Shown: positions 12,601-22,559 of the stretch, in pieces
How positions within the stretch are numbered: the stretch's first letter is position 1
Layout: every line of letters starts with the position of its first letter
DNA from: Capitulum mitella
Taxonomy: Eukaryota; Arthropoda; Thecostraca; Pollicipedomorpha; Pollicipedidae
Length of the DNA stretch: 64,000 nt
Assembly (NCBI GenBank): GCA_030062745.1
Contig: CP099843.1
Coordinates: 22,782,622 to 22,846,621 of the forward strand
Direction of reading: 5' to 3'
Program-made: the position numbers and the translations under genes
The notes under the pieces: model-generated
Databases searched by the model: none
The model's input: only the letters and a program-made list of their open reading frames with translations
Told to the model about the DNA's origin: nothing

Positions 12601-15600
12601 AGGGCCGAGGTGGACAGGAAGAAGGCCGAGGTGCGGAAGCGCCTGGAAGAGTCTTCCGCCGCCAAGAAGGCCAAGAAGGGTTTCATGACCCCGGAGAGGA
12701 AGAAGAAGCTCAGGGTAAGACATCGTTTTGGAATCCATGAGTGAAGAAACACAGCAGAAACTCCATCTTATATGAATCGCATCGCATCTTAGTGGCGAAT
12801 GGATGCGCTGCACTGTTCAGAATCTCTGCTCAAAATGCTCTTTGTAAAACCCACGGCCATGTTGCTTACCATATCCGGCTGCGATGTACCTTCAAATGGG
12901 TTTCCTTCCTGCGGATATCGGCAGCTAATTCCAAAACTGTCACGGCCGAGGTCCCTTCCTACCCCGTTTCCGTGCGTTCCAGTTACTGCTGCGAAAGAAG
13001 GCCGCCGAGGAGCTAAAGAAGGAACAGGAGAGGAAGGCCGAAGAGAGGAGGCGAATCATCGCCGAGCGGTGCGGCCAGAAGAAAAACACAGACGGCTCCA
13101 ACGAAGGTAAACCTCCACACAGCATGTCTGGTAAACTGGACGGCCATCGGCATCCTCTCGTCGCGTCCTATGACATACGTTGTTCAAAGGTCCGTGCGAA
13201 TCGTTAATAGAACCGACGCTTCGGGCACGGCTACCGATCCCGGGGGATGGGTCCGGACCCCCTCCCCCCAATATTCAGGGATTTTAGCGTTAGACCTATG
13301 GCAATGGCTGGAAAGAAACGGTCTGAAATCCCAGGTAACCCCCCCCCCCACCCCCAGTAAGGCCCGGAATCTCCATCCATGGGTCCAAGTTATCCTGAAA
13401 ATTGTGGGGCCGGCTGGATAATTTCACGCTATACTGGAAACTTCGTAGATTTTATTCTGTAAATTGACCTAATGTTGTTTTCCTGAAGAAATAGGTTGTG
13501 GTTTTTACTGTATTTGTACGAGGACACCTGTGACAGGCTACGATCAATGCGCACGAAATTCTCTCATTAATCTGCACGTTTCCTTGGACTTAGCTTTTGT
13601 CAGTGCGCTGTGGTAGTGTGCAGGAATGTCGGCAGAGCGTCCAAATTATCTGATTTTAGCTTTAAGTGGCAGCCACAGTAGACGTACTGGCGCCCTGTAG
13701 AGCCTAGAACACCTTAACATTGCACTGTGGACAGAAAATGGAGATGCCGCGGTCGCCCACAGCCGAAACCTTGCCGAAAAATCCAAGGGTCAGGTGTATT
13801 TGCCAAACCATTTTGTCCCATACCACCGAAACGTAAGCCTTGACCGGTGAGGCGGCTGTGGGCGCCAACAGACATCTGCCTGTGCGTGGGTCCGAGGGGC
13901 GGGGGCGGCGTGCTGTACCTGCGGCGTTCTGCTTCTAGCCGAGGTCACGCAGATATGCCAGACGTACCAGCAGCGGATCGAGAAGCTGGAGGCCGAGAAG
14001 TGGGACCTGGAGCAGGAGGTTGAGGTCAAGGACGCCCAGGTTCGTGCTGCCGCCGCGTGGCGGAGCAGCTCCGGCCACGGCCCGCGGCCGTCCCGCCAGC
14101 GCGGCCGACCCGGGCTCCTGGAACAGCCGTCCTCTCGCCTCTGTGCGCTTTGGCTAACATTTTATGACGACTGTGTTTTTGTTGCGCCTAACTACTGTGT
14201 TTATTTCAGGCCAGCCGGCGTGAAGGGTTTTGAGCGGTGTTCCCGTTCTTTCCGATGGCCGTTTCCCGCTGCTAACGGCGCCCCTTTTGTCCGTTATAGC
14301 TGAGCTTCAGACAATTTGTAGAGAGTACCACGAACACATTGCGCGGCTGGAGAGTGAAAAGTATGACGTGGATTTGGGTGTTAAAATAAAAGACTACCAG
14401 GTAACGGGCTACTGGCAGGCGTATAGTTCAGTAGACCGTAGGAGTGAGGTTTGCAGCTTTCGGCGTGGTATTGTATTGCACTTCAGCGGACGGATCGAAC
14501 GTGGCATGTCGCTGAAGTAGCGGGGAAGTAGCGGTGGTTTACAAGAGTAGTTTGCGTTTTACAAGACGCAAGTGACCCCCAAAATTTGCTCTGTTCCCGC
14601 CTGATCTTCGTACGCATCTGATTTGATCTAAGGGCCTTTAGGACGCCGACTATAGTGACTACGGCACTGAAGATATCGCCTGCCGTCATGGATATTACCT
14701 AGATATGCATGACCGTACATCGTTGGATCACACTGCTAAGTCAGGGTCTTCCGCATTCATGTGGAGGATAGGACGAAAAACGGAATTTCGCTGGCCTTCC
14801 CGCCTCACATCTCAGCTTACCGGTGCTTATTCTCCATCTGAAATGTTCGTGCATGCCATGCTTTCTTCCGTGTAATGCTTGTTCCGCTTTTGTATCGCAG
14901 TAGTGGATCAGTAGATGCCAAGCTTGGATAGCGTCGTATTGGATTTGCAAGTGCCGGGCTTCGTAAGTTCTGCTTCTCATCCCATTTCGAAAGCCAGGGT
15001 CAGGTTACAGGCCCAACAAAATGTCAACGTGTGGATTTCACGCGACTTCTTTTGACCATTTGGCGCCGTAGTGTTTCACTACAGAGGCCTGCAGTTCGGA
15101 TGGAGACGTGCCTTTTCAGCCTTTTCAGACTAGTTAGCAGCATGCATGATGTGTGGAAATGTTTAGAACTTTGCAGGCAAAACAACTTTGAGCAAAGCTT
15201 GAAGTTTGACATCCATTGTTTCACGAATAGTCAACCTATGGAGAAACAGGTGTGAGCGAATTTCCGGCAGTTTTCAAGTGCTTAAGGTGGTGGAGTTCCA
15301 CTTGCGTTATCGGGGCACTTATTCTAATGTTATAATGATCACCATTGACAATGAGCCGCCGTCATGACGCGTTATGGGACGTTTGTGTAGTTATACAAAC
15401 TGGAACAGTTCATGGTAACTAAGAATACCCCGTTTCCAGATCAACGAGCTCAACATCTCTGTGAACGACCTGCGCGGAAAATTGTGAGTTGACAATACAG
15501 GAAAATCTTAAATTACCATTATGTATCAATAGTCTGGCTCGAATATGGCCACAATGTTTCATGAGAGTGGATCATTTGTTGGATAAGATTCGTGGACTCA

Positions 15601-18600
15601 GAACGTAGCTGTTTGTAACCATGGGAAGTTGGACACCTTGTTTTTGACATTTGTGACGAACTGTTTTGTTCGGACAGCATCAAGCCTACCCTGAAGAAGA
15701 TTTCCAAGTACGAGAACAAATTCGCCAAGCTGCAGAAAAAGGCGGCAGAATTCAACTTCAGGAACCAGCTGAAGCAGGTCAAGAAGAAGGAATTCACCAT
15801 GGACGACGAAGACAAAGACGTGAGTGAAGCAGCACCACCCTTCTTCTGCCTGCTTTATCTGTGCCATACTCGGGGTGATGTGACTGGGGAGTGTTTGAGT
15901 GTGCTGCTTGTGGATCTGTTGGGTCACTCGGTCGCTGAATGTGCTGCCTTTTGCTTTGACGGGATGTGCAAAGCTCTATGTCAGCGACGTTAGGCTTTCA
16001 CGCGCATCGGGTGGGATCCTATAGACTGTGAGCTTGAAATTGCACTTCCGAAAAAAAATGTACAGCTGCATGTGATTTCGGCAGTTTTGTTCGTTCCAGT
16101 AAATACTACCTTAGTGTCATCTTATACAGTAGCTTGTTAGTGGGCAGCTGGGCGTGAATAGTTGAGACGTCGTCAGGAAATAGCTGCACGACTCGGTATT
16201 TAGTCAGGCGGAATCACCTCCTTAGGCCGTGGCATTGCCGTGCCGTGCCGTTTGGATGTGGCCGCCGTGGCTTGCTTGGCTGTGTTGTGCACCGACCGGG
16301 AATAGCGCTGGCGCCGAGCCGACCGGCGCCCCGCGCGCCGCCGCCGCCACCGCCTCGGCCTGACGCCCCCTCTTCTTGCAGGTGAAAGAGAAGGCGGAGT
16401 GGCAGCAGAAGAAGGCCGTCTAACGTGTGTGCCCGCCTCTGTTTGTGTCTCCCAACCGCCCGTCTGTGCCTCTCTGGGCTGTCATTGTGATGTGTCGGGG
16501 CTGATGGTCGATCGGGGGCGTCGCGCGGTGCTCGCCGGTCCGGCGGGCGCCCCGTCGGCGGCGGCGGCCGCGCCGCGCCGCCGGCCCGCGGCAGGCTGCG
16601 CCGCGCCGCGGGCCGGCGGCCAGGCCGCGCGCCGCGCCGGCGCCGGCGACGGCCGCCGCCCGGCCCGGACCGGCCGCGCGGCGGGCTGTCGAGCCGGCGG
16701 GAGGTCGCCTCCGACACCGTCCCGCCGCCGCCCGGGACCGGCACCGCTGCTCGTCTGGCTCGTTTCTGCCCTGGGAACGAAACGTTACCGCGCAAAATAA
16801 ACGAAAAGTAACATCGCGCGCCGGCGACACTCGGTGTCCCGTTTTCTTTGTCACGAAATCAGACCGGAAAATGACTAGACTCTTCGGTGAGCGGTGCTGC
16901 AGATGAGGTGAGAAAGTGAACTAACAGCCGTATGCCAAACTCTCCAAGCATGTCTTCTTCCGGCGCCGCGAACTATCTGGTCAACCCAGGCTCACCGTAC
17001 GTTCAGGGACGCCACCTGTTGAGCTCACGTGGTACTTAACCTTGTCGTTCGTTTTTTTGTCGTCTGTTCACCTCAACCATCTTTTCTCACTCTCGCACGC
17101 AACGATCTTTTGTGAGTTTTCGGGCAAAGTCTTTTTTACAAAATTTTGTGTATCCACGTAAGGAAGCAAGTAGGCTGTCCTGTCAGCAGGCTCGTTGCAC
17201 CTGCCTGAAAACTGCCGTGCTTTCAGTGAAAACACAATCTTTCCGTGTTGTTTGTGCATGTCTTCAATACCATTTTCCCACAGATGTCAACGGCCAGAAT
17301 GAACCGGCGGCAGATAATCTGACTTATACTTATACTGTATACTGTATCGACTTGGACTGTAAACTGGTGTTTCCGCATTTACCTGCAAATCACTTCCATG
17401 CAGCCACTTTTTGTTGTTTCTGCTCTTCGTTCCGATCCTCATGCAACCCGTCAGAAAGCGTACTTTTCTTGCTGTTTGCAATTCGTCTTGATCCGAACGG
17501 AACTCATCAGAACAAAATGGCACCCTTTTTCGATCAGCCAGTGAATTCTATGATGGTGTCTCGTTCTTCTCGTTCTTCTGTCTGGAACTAAACTTACCGT
17601 CCCATTTCCAGGCCGGCAAGCCAGAGTGGGCGCCAAAGCATGACGAGGAGAAGAAGGTAGCTGCGGCGTAGTTGACAGTGTGCGACAAACCCACCGGCCA
17701 CGCTCTCCGTGCGCCTCGGAATGTCCCGTCCCAGTGCCTGCGAGACAGACGGTCGCCCGGCGGGACGGCCGGTCGCCTCCAGCACGCAGGAGCGCGGCCG
17801 CGCCCCCGCGGCGTCGCGCTGCACACGTTTCGGTAGATCGAAGCCGGCTCCCGGTCCCTCTTTAGCGGCACGCTGCGGGTGCTGGGTAGGCCGGACCCCA
17901 GGTGTCGGGTCCCTCCGTAGTTTCGCGCTGCAGACGCGCCGCGGTAGAACGTAGCTCGGTTCCCGCGCCCCCTGCAGTGTCGCGCTGTAGATGTCCGGTA
18001 GATGCGCCCGGCTGCTGCCCGGCCGGCGCGGACGCGCGCTGTCGTCCACCTCCGGATGTTCGCTGATGGTGCGAGCCGACCAGGCCTGTGCTCGCGAATG
18101 CCGGATCGGTATGCGTGGTCGTGGCAACTCTGGAGCAGCCCCCATGGACGCCGAAACCCCCGAAAAACCTCTCGGCCGTCAACTCTGGTCAGCTGGGGCG
18201 GCTGCCGCCGGCTCGCTGCCTGCCGCGCGGCCACTTGAGCTGCACGGCTCGACCCTGCTCTGAGCTGCGGCTCCCTGTTCCTGTCTCATTCTCTCAGCCC
18301 GCACGGGAGGCGAGCTCTGGCGGCCAGTGGCCGGTGTGCCCTGCTGGCGCGTCCACCAGGGTGCGCCGGGCACCCCCACCTCCCTCCCACCCCCACCGGG
18401 CCCCTCGCTCTAGCCTGCCGCTGGTTTATACTGCTCATCGATCGCACGAATGCATCTGGTAGAAATTAAACGGAGAGCTGTGCCAGTCTGTAGTGTAGAG
18501 CGCCGCCAGAGCGGGGAGTGTGGCCGAAGCGTCGGATGGCGCGGTAGTTGGGACACTAGTCCTCACCGAGGTACGTTCCGGTCTGGTGTCAGTGCTGTGT

Positions 18601-20518
18601 GCTGACGAACACGACTTACCTGTTGTGCTGTGCAGCTTCCTGTGAACGTTTCGCTGCGCAAACGACGGGACGGCGTACGGCGTTTCTATTTCTATTTCGT
18701 TCACAGTTTTTTGGCTTCTTGCATGGAGCTAACGTACGTTGGAGCTCTTGTGTATGTGCCTCGCTCTTCTTTGTAACTGCAGCCTGTTCAGCTTCCAACG
18801 TAAACGACAAATATTTTTATAAGTTCTGTATTGCATATTCGGTACGGTCAGGCATCTCTGTGGCATTCTGAAGGCATCTCACGTACTGCGTTTTTTTTCA
18901 TCGCCATGCCTGTTTGCACTGTTACAAACATGTGACAGTCAATTAGTTAGACACTTTTCAATGATCACAGGCACACGCAGATGGACCGGGGCTTGGACCC
19001 AACTGCAAACCGTGCAAAAATGCGTTCTCTCGTGAAAAAATGGCGAGTCCTGACAGCATCGTCAAAAACTTTGTCCGGACCCCGTTCCCAAAAGTCTGGG
19101 TACGCCGTTGTTAACAAGCCTCGATGCTTGGCCTCCCGCGTCGCTGTCGGCGCCACCTGGCGGCGCCCGTTGGTGCGTGTTCGGCGTGTGCGGTGTGCGC
19201 GGTGCGCGGTGTGCGTCGCGGCGCCACTCTAACCCTTGTGTCCGGCCCGAGCAGCGGGAAGCGGAGGAGGAGCCCGCCGAGCCGGAGCCCGCCGAAGGTC
19301 AGTCCGCGGGGCAGGCCGGCATGCTGAAGCGCAAGCGGGCCGACTCCGAGCGCGGTCTGCATCGCTCCGGCGCCTCTGCCGTGCCGTCCATAGCTGAGTC
19401 GACCGCGCCGGCTTGCCGCGGGCTTTTTGGCGTGCCTCGTGTTTTTTGGGACGTTAGAGAGCAGAGCAGAGGTGTTGGAATTTTGCTGTGCATTCCTTCT
19501 CGTGGCGGAAAGTGAGGACGAATCTTGTGGAACTGTGGTTGTTTCTTTTTGTTGCAATTATTTCATTCCTGTTTTTACAGTTATATCTCATGCAGCCTTT
19601 ATTTTTGAGAGCTGAGCATGGATGTTTTGCTTGGCAGAAGTATGAGCATTTTTTGCCAGAAAGCACTCACCTGCAGCTGCAGTTACAGTCACATATCACG
19701 TCAGATTTTTTCTTTATTTCATCTCTCGAGCGTCAGTAAAATGCTCCGATCCTAAACCAGTAAGACGCTTTCTGGGACGCATGAGCTGGTCCGCTTCGTT
19801 GCTGTTTGTAACATTTTTTCCTTTATGCATTTTGCAACACCAAAGGGCATTGCTCGATTTTTCAGTATTTTGCATCCGAGGAATTCCAAGTTTACATGGC
19901 ACGCGCATCCCTGATATTGTTCTCTACCTTTACTGAGCGGTTCAAAAATACCTATGTGCAAGAAAGAGCTTGCAACACGGCGCAATGAAAATGCAAACAT
20001 ATCCCGTTGAAACAAATGGTCTGTTTTCTAGCAAAAGCCTCACGTTTCGATGCCTCTTTTTTTGCAAAATTATTAGCCTCCAGAGAGGATTATGGGCGGG
20101 CCGGGCCGCTCAGTTTATTCTTTTCTGCTGACGTTAGACCCACACGGCCCTCGGCCTCGCTCGTAATTAAGGCCCTCTGAGTAGATTTGTAGCTTTTTAG
20201 GAGGCATGATTCCTGCATTGATGAATCGAATCCCATGATCACTTTTGAAACGCCGCGTGTATGTGAGCGTAGTGCATTCCCAACGGCTATTTTCATGTCA
20301 ACCTACGTCACATCGTGCAGTGTCTTGACATTTTGCGGTGTTTTGTGGCATCACACCACGGCTGACCTCAGTCGGCGCAGTCTGCGATGGCGGTCGAGGA
20401 CCCGACAACACATAAGTCACCTGTACCCCTGCCCTCTAATGCCCGCCGCGCTGCCGCAGAGCCCAGCGCGGACGTCGAGGAGGCGCCGCCGGCCGCGGCT
20501 GAGGCGGTCGCCGAGTGA
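6674..20518 (+). CDS. Troponin I gene, alternatively spliced (overall coding span)
   Basis: The gene encodes the inhibitory subunit of the thin-filament troponin complex, which holds actomyosin off until calcium binds troponin C. Exons at 6674-6693, 9365-9386 or 10170-10191, 10558-10596, 12586-12714, 12983-13106, 13939-14039 or 14300-14400, 15440-15483 and 15678-15819 join in frame to 207 codons. They are followed either by 16382-16423 (220 residues in all) or by 17612-17656, 19255-19297 and 20460-20518 (255 residues). Visible family features are the troponin-C/T arm ([12 protein letters not shown] then [18 protein letters not shown]), the NDLRGKF block, the inhibitory stretch [14 protein letters not shown] and the switch and actin-binding stretch [14 protein letters not shown]. 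This matches the arthropod gene known as wings up A in Drosophila. Up to eight isoforms follow from three independent choices. Exon edges were placed by GT/AG sites and phase; no transcript was available. Confidence 0.95.
6694..9364 (+). other. Troponin I intron before microexon A
   Basis: No coding exon is seen. A G+C-rich block at about 8130-8420 holds two 31-bp direct copies of a GCTGCCAG-start unit (8257 and 8288). A G-run at about 8509-8521 is of the kind found at transposon ends in this window. The open frames across the G+C block are compositional. Confidence 0.5.
8257..8318. repeat. 31-bp direct duplication in a G+C-rich block
   Basis: Two adjacent copies starting GCTGCCAG and including CAGGGGTGGCC are offset by exactly 31 bases, with few differences. 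They lie within an intron. Confidence 0.7.
9365..9386 (+). CDS. Troponin I microexon A (mutually exclusive)
   Basis: This 22-nt exon lies between TTTTTCTCACAG and GTAGGG. After the phase-2 AG of the previous exon it reads S-SEEEMDE and ends in phase 0. It matches the second 22-nt exon at 10170-10191 in length, phase and acidity. Exactly one of the two must be used: skipping both breaks the frame, and using both meets a TGA in the second. Confidence 0.85.
10170..10191 (+). CDS. Troponin I microexon B (mutually exclusive)
   Basis: This 22-nt exon lies between TTTCCGTTCCAG and GTATGA. After the phase-2 AG it reads S-SDDEESE and ends in phase 0. Read after microexon A in phase 0 it would give CTC GGA TGA, a stop at the third codon, so the pair is an either/or choice. 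The two peptides differ in charge and in phosphorylatable serines. Confidence 0.85.
10558..10596 (+). CDS. Troponin I exon, [13 protein letters not shown]
   Basis: A 39-nt, phase-0 exon between GTGATTTCAG and GTAAGTG. It encodes 13 residues that begin the charged N-terminal helix. It is short enough to be skippable without a frameshift. Confidence 0.85.
12586..12714 (+). CDS. Troponin I exon, N-terminal troponin-C/T-binding helix
   Basis: A 129-nt, phase-0 exon with donor GTAAGA. It encodes 43 residues, including [10 protein letters not shown] and [12 protein letters not shown], the motif just before the [11 protein letters not shown] helix that packs against troponin C in arthropod and vertebrate troponin I. 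The sequence is strongly conserved across arthropods. Confidence 0.95.
12983..13106 (+). CDS. Troponin I exon, troponin-T coiled-coil arm
   Basis: A 124-nt exon between GTTCCAG and GTAAAC. It encodes [18 protein letters not shown], then a charged helix and RIIAERCGQ, and ends in phase 1. This is the first half of the helical arm that pairs with troponin T. Confidence 0.95.
13107..13938 (+). other. Troponin I intron before the alternative 101-nt exons
   Basis: No exon is seen. The piece at about 13230-13390, with facing C-runs and GGGTCCGGACCCCC, resembles a degenerate transposon-end repeat; the same GTCCGGACCCC word recurs at 19073. Pseudo-coding frames here have no family match. Confidence 0.4.
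13939..14039 (+). CDS. Troponin I alternative exon 1 of the 101-nt pair
   Basis: The acceptor TTCTAG ends at 13938 and the donor is GTTCGT (a weaker site). It encodes [20 protein letters not shown] then [14 protein letters not shown], 34 residues including the split codon. Equal length, phase and alignment with 14300-14400 show a mutually exclusive pair, as is known for the corresponding exon group of Drosophila troponin I. Confidence 0.93.
14300..14400 (+). CDS. Troponin I alternative exon 2 of the 101-nt pair
   Basis: The acceptor TTATAG ends at 14299 and the donor is GTAACG. It encodes [20 protein letters not shown] then [14 protein letters not shown], also 34 residues. It shares the frame T-IC--Y---I--LE-EK-D with its partner, and the ESEKYD core is closer to the form common in insect troponin I. 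Including both exons would break the frame. Confidence 0.93.
14401..15439 (+). other. Troponin I intron after the alternative pair
   Basis: No third copy of the 101-nt exon and no other exon was found. The intron ends at CCGTTTCCAG. Nothing else is recognisable. Confidence 0.5.
15440..15483 (+). CDS. Troponin I exon, [14 protein letters not shown]
   Basis: A 44-nt exon between GTTTCCAG and GTGAGT. It encodes [14 protein letters not shown] and ends in phase 2 within a Phe codon. The NDLRGKF block is almost invariant in arthropod troponin I. Confidence 0.95.
15678..15819 (+). CDS. Troponin I exon, inhibitory and switch regions
   Basis: A 142-nt exon between TTCGGACAG and GTGAGT, ending in phase 0. 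It encodes the inhibitory stretch [14 protein letters not shown], the switch region [19 protein letters not shown] and the actin-binding tail [15 protein letters not shown]. This exon is constitutive and is the functional core of the protein. Confidence 0.96.
15820..16381 (+). other. Troponin I intron before the short terminal exon
   Basis: No exon is seen. The last ~100 bases are G+C rich and end in CTCTTCTTGCAG at 16381, a good acceptor. Confidence 0.6.
16382..16801 (+). CDS. Troponin I short terminal exon and its 3' UTR
   Basis: The coding part is 16382-16423 ([13 protein letters not shown], stop TAA). It follows DEDKD in phase 0, giving a 220-residue isoform. The 3' UTR is G+C rich with many CpG and ends near the AATAAA at 16796-16801. 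The peptide parallels the K-PEW start of the long tail but lacks the acidic proline/alanine extension. Open frames across the UTR are compositional. Confidence 0.85.
16796..16801 (+). terminator. Poly(A) signal of the short troponin I isoform
   Basis: AATAAA lies 373 bases after the stop at 16423. It is the first canonical signal after the short terminal exon. Confidence 0.7.
16802..17611 (+). other. Troponin I intron before the long-tail exons
   Basis: Nothing coding is recognised. The stretch ends in TCCCATTTCCAG at 17611. Confidence 0.5.
17612..17656 (+). CDS. Troponin I exon, [15 protein letters not shown]
   Basis: A 45-nt, phase-0 exon between CATTTCCAG and GTAGCT. The KPEW motif is typical of arthropod troponin I C-termini. 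If the donor is not used, reading continues VAAA and stops at TAG (17669-17671), which would make a third possible C-terminus. Confidence 0.9.
17657..19254 (+). other. Troponin I intron with G+C-rich filler
   Basis: It is rich in CpG between about 17690 and 18400, so many overlapping open frames occur on both strands. None has splice borders and a family match. At 19073 there is a GTCCGGACCCC word shared with 13.2 kb. Confidence 0.4.
19255..19297 (+). CDS. Troponin I exon, acidic Pro/Ala tail part 1
   Basis: A 43-nt exon between GGCCCGAGCAG and GTCAGT. It encodes [14 protein letters not shown] and ends in phase 1. Joined to 17612-17656 it gives DEEKK-REAEEE. The low-complexity acidic tail is open in frame only through these sites. 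Confidence 0.82.
19298..20459 (+). other. Troponin I last intron
   Basis: No exon is seen. It ends in GCGCTGCCGCAG at 20459. The frames here have no family match. Confidence 0.5.
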
Positions 20519-20842
20519 GCGGCGGCGGCCGGCCCGCGCCGCCGCCGCCGGCGGTCAGCGTGCGTCACCAGTGTCTCCGCCGCCCGGCCGACACGGCCTG
20601 CCAGGCTGTGGGCCGACGGGGCCGACGGGTCGCGTCGAGCCCCGGGCGCTGCCAGCCGAGCCCCGGGCGCCAGGGCGGCCGCCCGCCGCGCCGGCCTGTG
20701 CTCATCGGAACATTTCGCGCTCGTCTGTGGGTACGTTTTCCACGCGTGGAAGACTCGTCACGCCGCCGGGAGGGGCGCGCATCCGCCGTACCCCTTGAAT
20801 AGCGGCTTTGTTTTATTTTGCCCGGAAGGCAAACACAATAAA
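20460..20842 (+). CDS. Troponin I long terminal exon, acidic tail part 2, and 3' UTR
   Basis: The coding part is 20460-20518. It completes a split Glu codon, then reads [18 protein letters not shown] and TGA, closing a 255-residue isoform. The 48-residue tail (from AGKPEW) is rich in Glu, Ala and Pro. Heavy troponin of waterbug flight muscle is a known troponin I with a much longer Pro/Ala-rich extension; the tail here is a short analogue by composition only. The 3' UTR ends at AATAAA (20837-20842). Confidence 0.85.
20837..20842 (+). terminator. Poly(A) signal of the long troponin I isoform
   Basis: AATAAA lies about 320 bases after the TGA at 20516-20518. It marks the likely 3' end of the gene. 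Confidence 0.75.
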
Positions 20843-21689
20843 GGCAATCCTGTTTATAAACTGATCTTTGGCGGGTCAAGGGCAGAACGGTTGCGAATGC
20901 CAAAAGCCACTGAATGATTCTCTGGGTCGGTGGCATAAAAACTGCTGACTTCTGACTTGAATTGGGCCAAGACGAAATTTTAAAAGAAGGATTGTGGTCT
21001 CGAATTGGGTCTGCAATATACAAATCTTTTTCGTCTTCGGGGCCAACCTCTATTATTTATGTCATCTTGAAATTTAGCCCGGAACAACACCGCCTCAGGG
21101 CAAATACAAATGTGACACGTTGGTGGAGGCGGTAGAGGCTGGAGAAACACGAACGAAAAGGCCTGTGATATGCTTCCAAGTACGGGTGACAATGGTGCAA
21201 AGATCGGCTTCCACTGCGATAACGGTGCGACGGACTACTGCCAACTGCTTACAAAATCTTGTCAATAAATGGACGGGAAATGGGGTAAAAAAATCGATGG
21301 GCTTGGACTTGTACTTGGAAACTTGGACAACGAAGTGGAAGCGACGAATAAAAACCCGTAACTTGTGCTATTGTGCACATTCTCTGCCTACAAGTCACAC
21401 CAGTGTCCCCAACCGGTAGTATCTGTTTCAATGCACGAAGCACATTTGTATTATATGAGTACGTAATGACATTTTTACTCTTGCAGATTTATTAAGTTTT
21501 TCGAAATAGATATGAGTGAAACGGATTTTCTTTTAAAAAGCCGACATCCTTTGGTGCAACTTGATGCCTTAGTCAGGGGAATCAGTGAAAGGCACGCACA
21601 AAACGCCACCAGTACAAACGATAAGCGTGATCGATAGTACCATAATATAAAGATGTTGGACTTCTGATGGAGAAACATTTCAAAGCCAA
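20843..21689. other. Intergenic DNA after troponin I
   Basis: No gene or clear repeat was recognised. Confidence 0.5.
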
Positions 21690-22390
21690 ACGTACGGATG
21701 ATTAGTCCGTTGCTCGGCAAGACGCAGCTTACCATCACCTTGTTTGTCGCCTTGTTTGTCGCATTGCTTGATAGCACCAAAGTGAACCAGTCAGACATCA
21801 TGATCGGCGTTGATGTTGTGTCCCTCTTCACGAAGGTGCCAGTTACGAAAGCAGTGGAAGTTGTCTGTAACAAGCTGGCTGCAGATGACACCTTGTTCGA
21901 GAGGACCGAGCTAGACGTGGACAGTATCAAAGACCTGTCGACTACCTGCTTAGAAAAGAATGTGTACTCATGGGTCTAAGCAAACGTCTACATGGAACAT
22001 CTTGGAAAATCATCCTCTGAACAGTTAATCCCAGGCAGCCTGTCTGCGGAGATATCTCGACGGCATATTTATAGCATGACCTTGTGGTGAGGGGGCACTC
22101 GGGCACTTGCTACAACGTCTGAACGGTGTCTACAAAAACACCCAGTTCGCCCTGGAGCTCGAACAAAACGGGCAGCTGCCACTCTTGGATATGGGAGCCG
22201 CTAAAAACAAAAGTTTATAGGGAGCCAACGACTTCCAACTTATTCTTGATAACACTCAAACCACCCGACAAGCATGAAGACCGGCGTTATAAAATGCTTA
22301 ACGAACATAGCTCATGACAGCTACCGGAACAAGATGGACCTGAGGGATGAAGTTATGAATATCAAGACACCTTTTTATCGAATGGCTACC
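21690..22390 (+). pseudogene. Penelope-like retroelement remnant, reverse-transcriptase part
   Basis: One frame reads IMIGVDVVSLFTKVP followed by VTKAVEVVCNKLAADDTLFE, RTELDVDSI and LSTTCLEKNVYSW. This is the order seen in reverse transcriptases of Penelope-like elements (D-VSLFTNVP, then RT-L--E-I and L---CL-NTYF). After breaks in frame, AN-YME, then HLLQRLNGVYKNTQFALELE, NGQLPLLD and finally FLSNGYPK follow, again in family order. The catalytic Y-DD region (around 22070) is scrambled, and stops and frameshifts are frequent, so the copy is dead. These elements normally carry a C-terminal GIY-YIG nuclease; none follows here, but one lies at 33.2 kb. Confidence 0.8.
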
Positions 22391-22559
22391 CAAAATAGCA
22401 TATAAGAAGGCCCATGATACTAAGGATACCACCAGTCCCAAGCGCTGTCAAAACAACAAACACGCCGTCATTGGTGGATCCGGGGGGGGGTGGGGGATCG
22501 GGGCCGTGGCTTTCTTTTTCGTTAGGGAAAGGAGCTGGCATGTCTTTTGCCCTCTCCTC

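Noticed and set aside
16214..16854. Arg/Ala/Gly-rich frames on both strands
   Set aside because: They overlap the short troponin I terminal exon and its G+C-rich 3' UTR; composition explains them.
17548..18234. 228-residue open frame on the minus strand
   Set aside because: It runs across a troponin I exon and CpG-rich intron, with other frames open too. No similarity to a known family.
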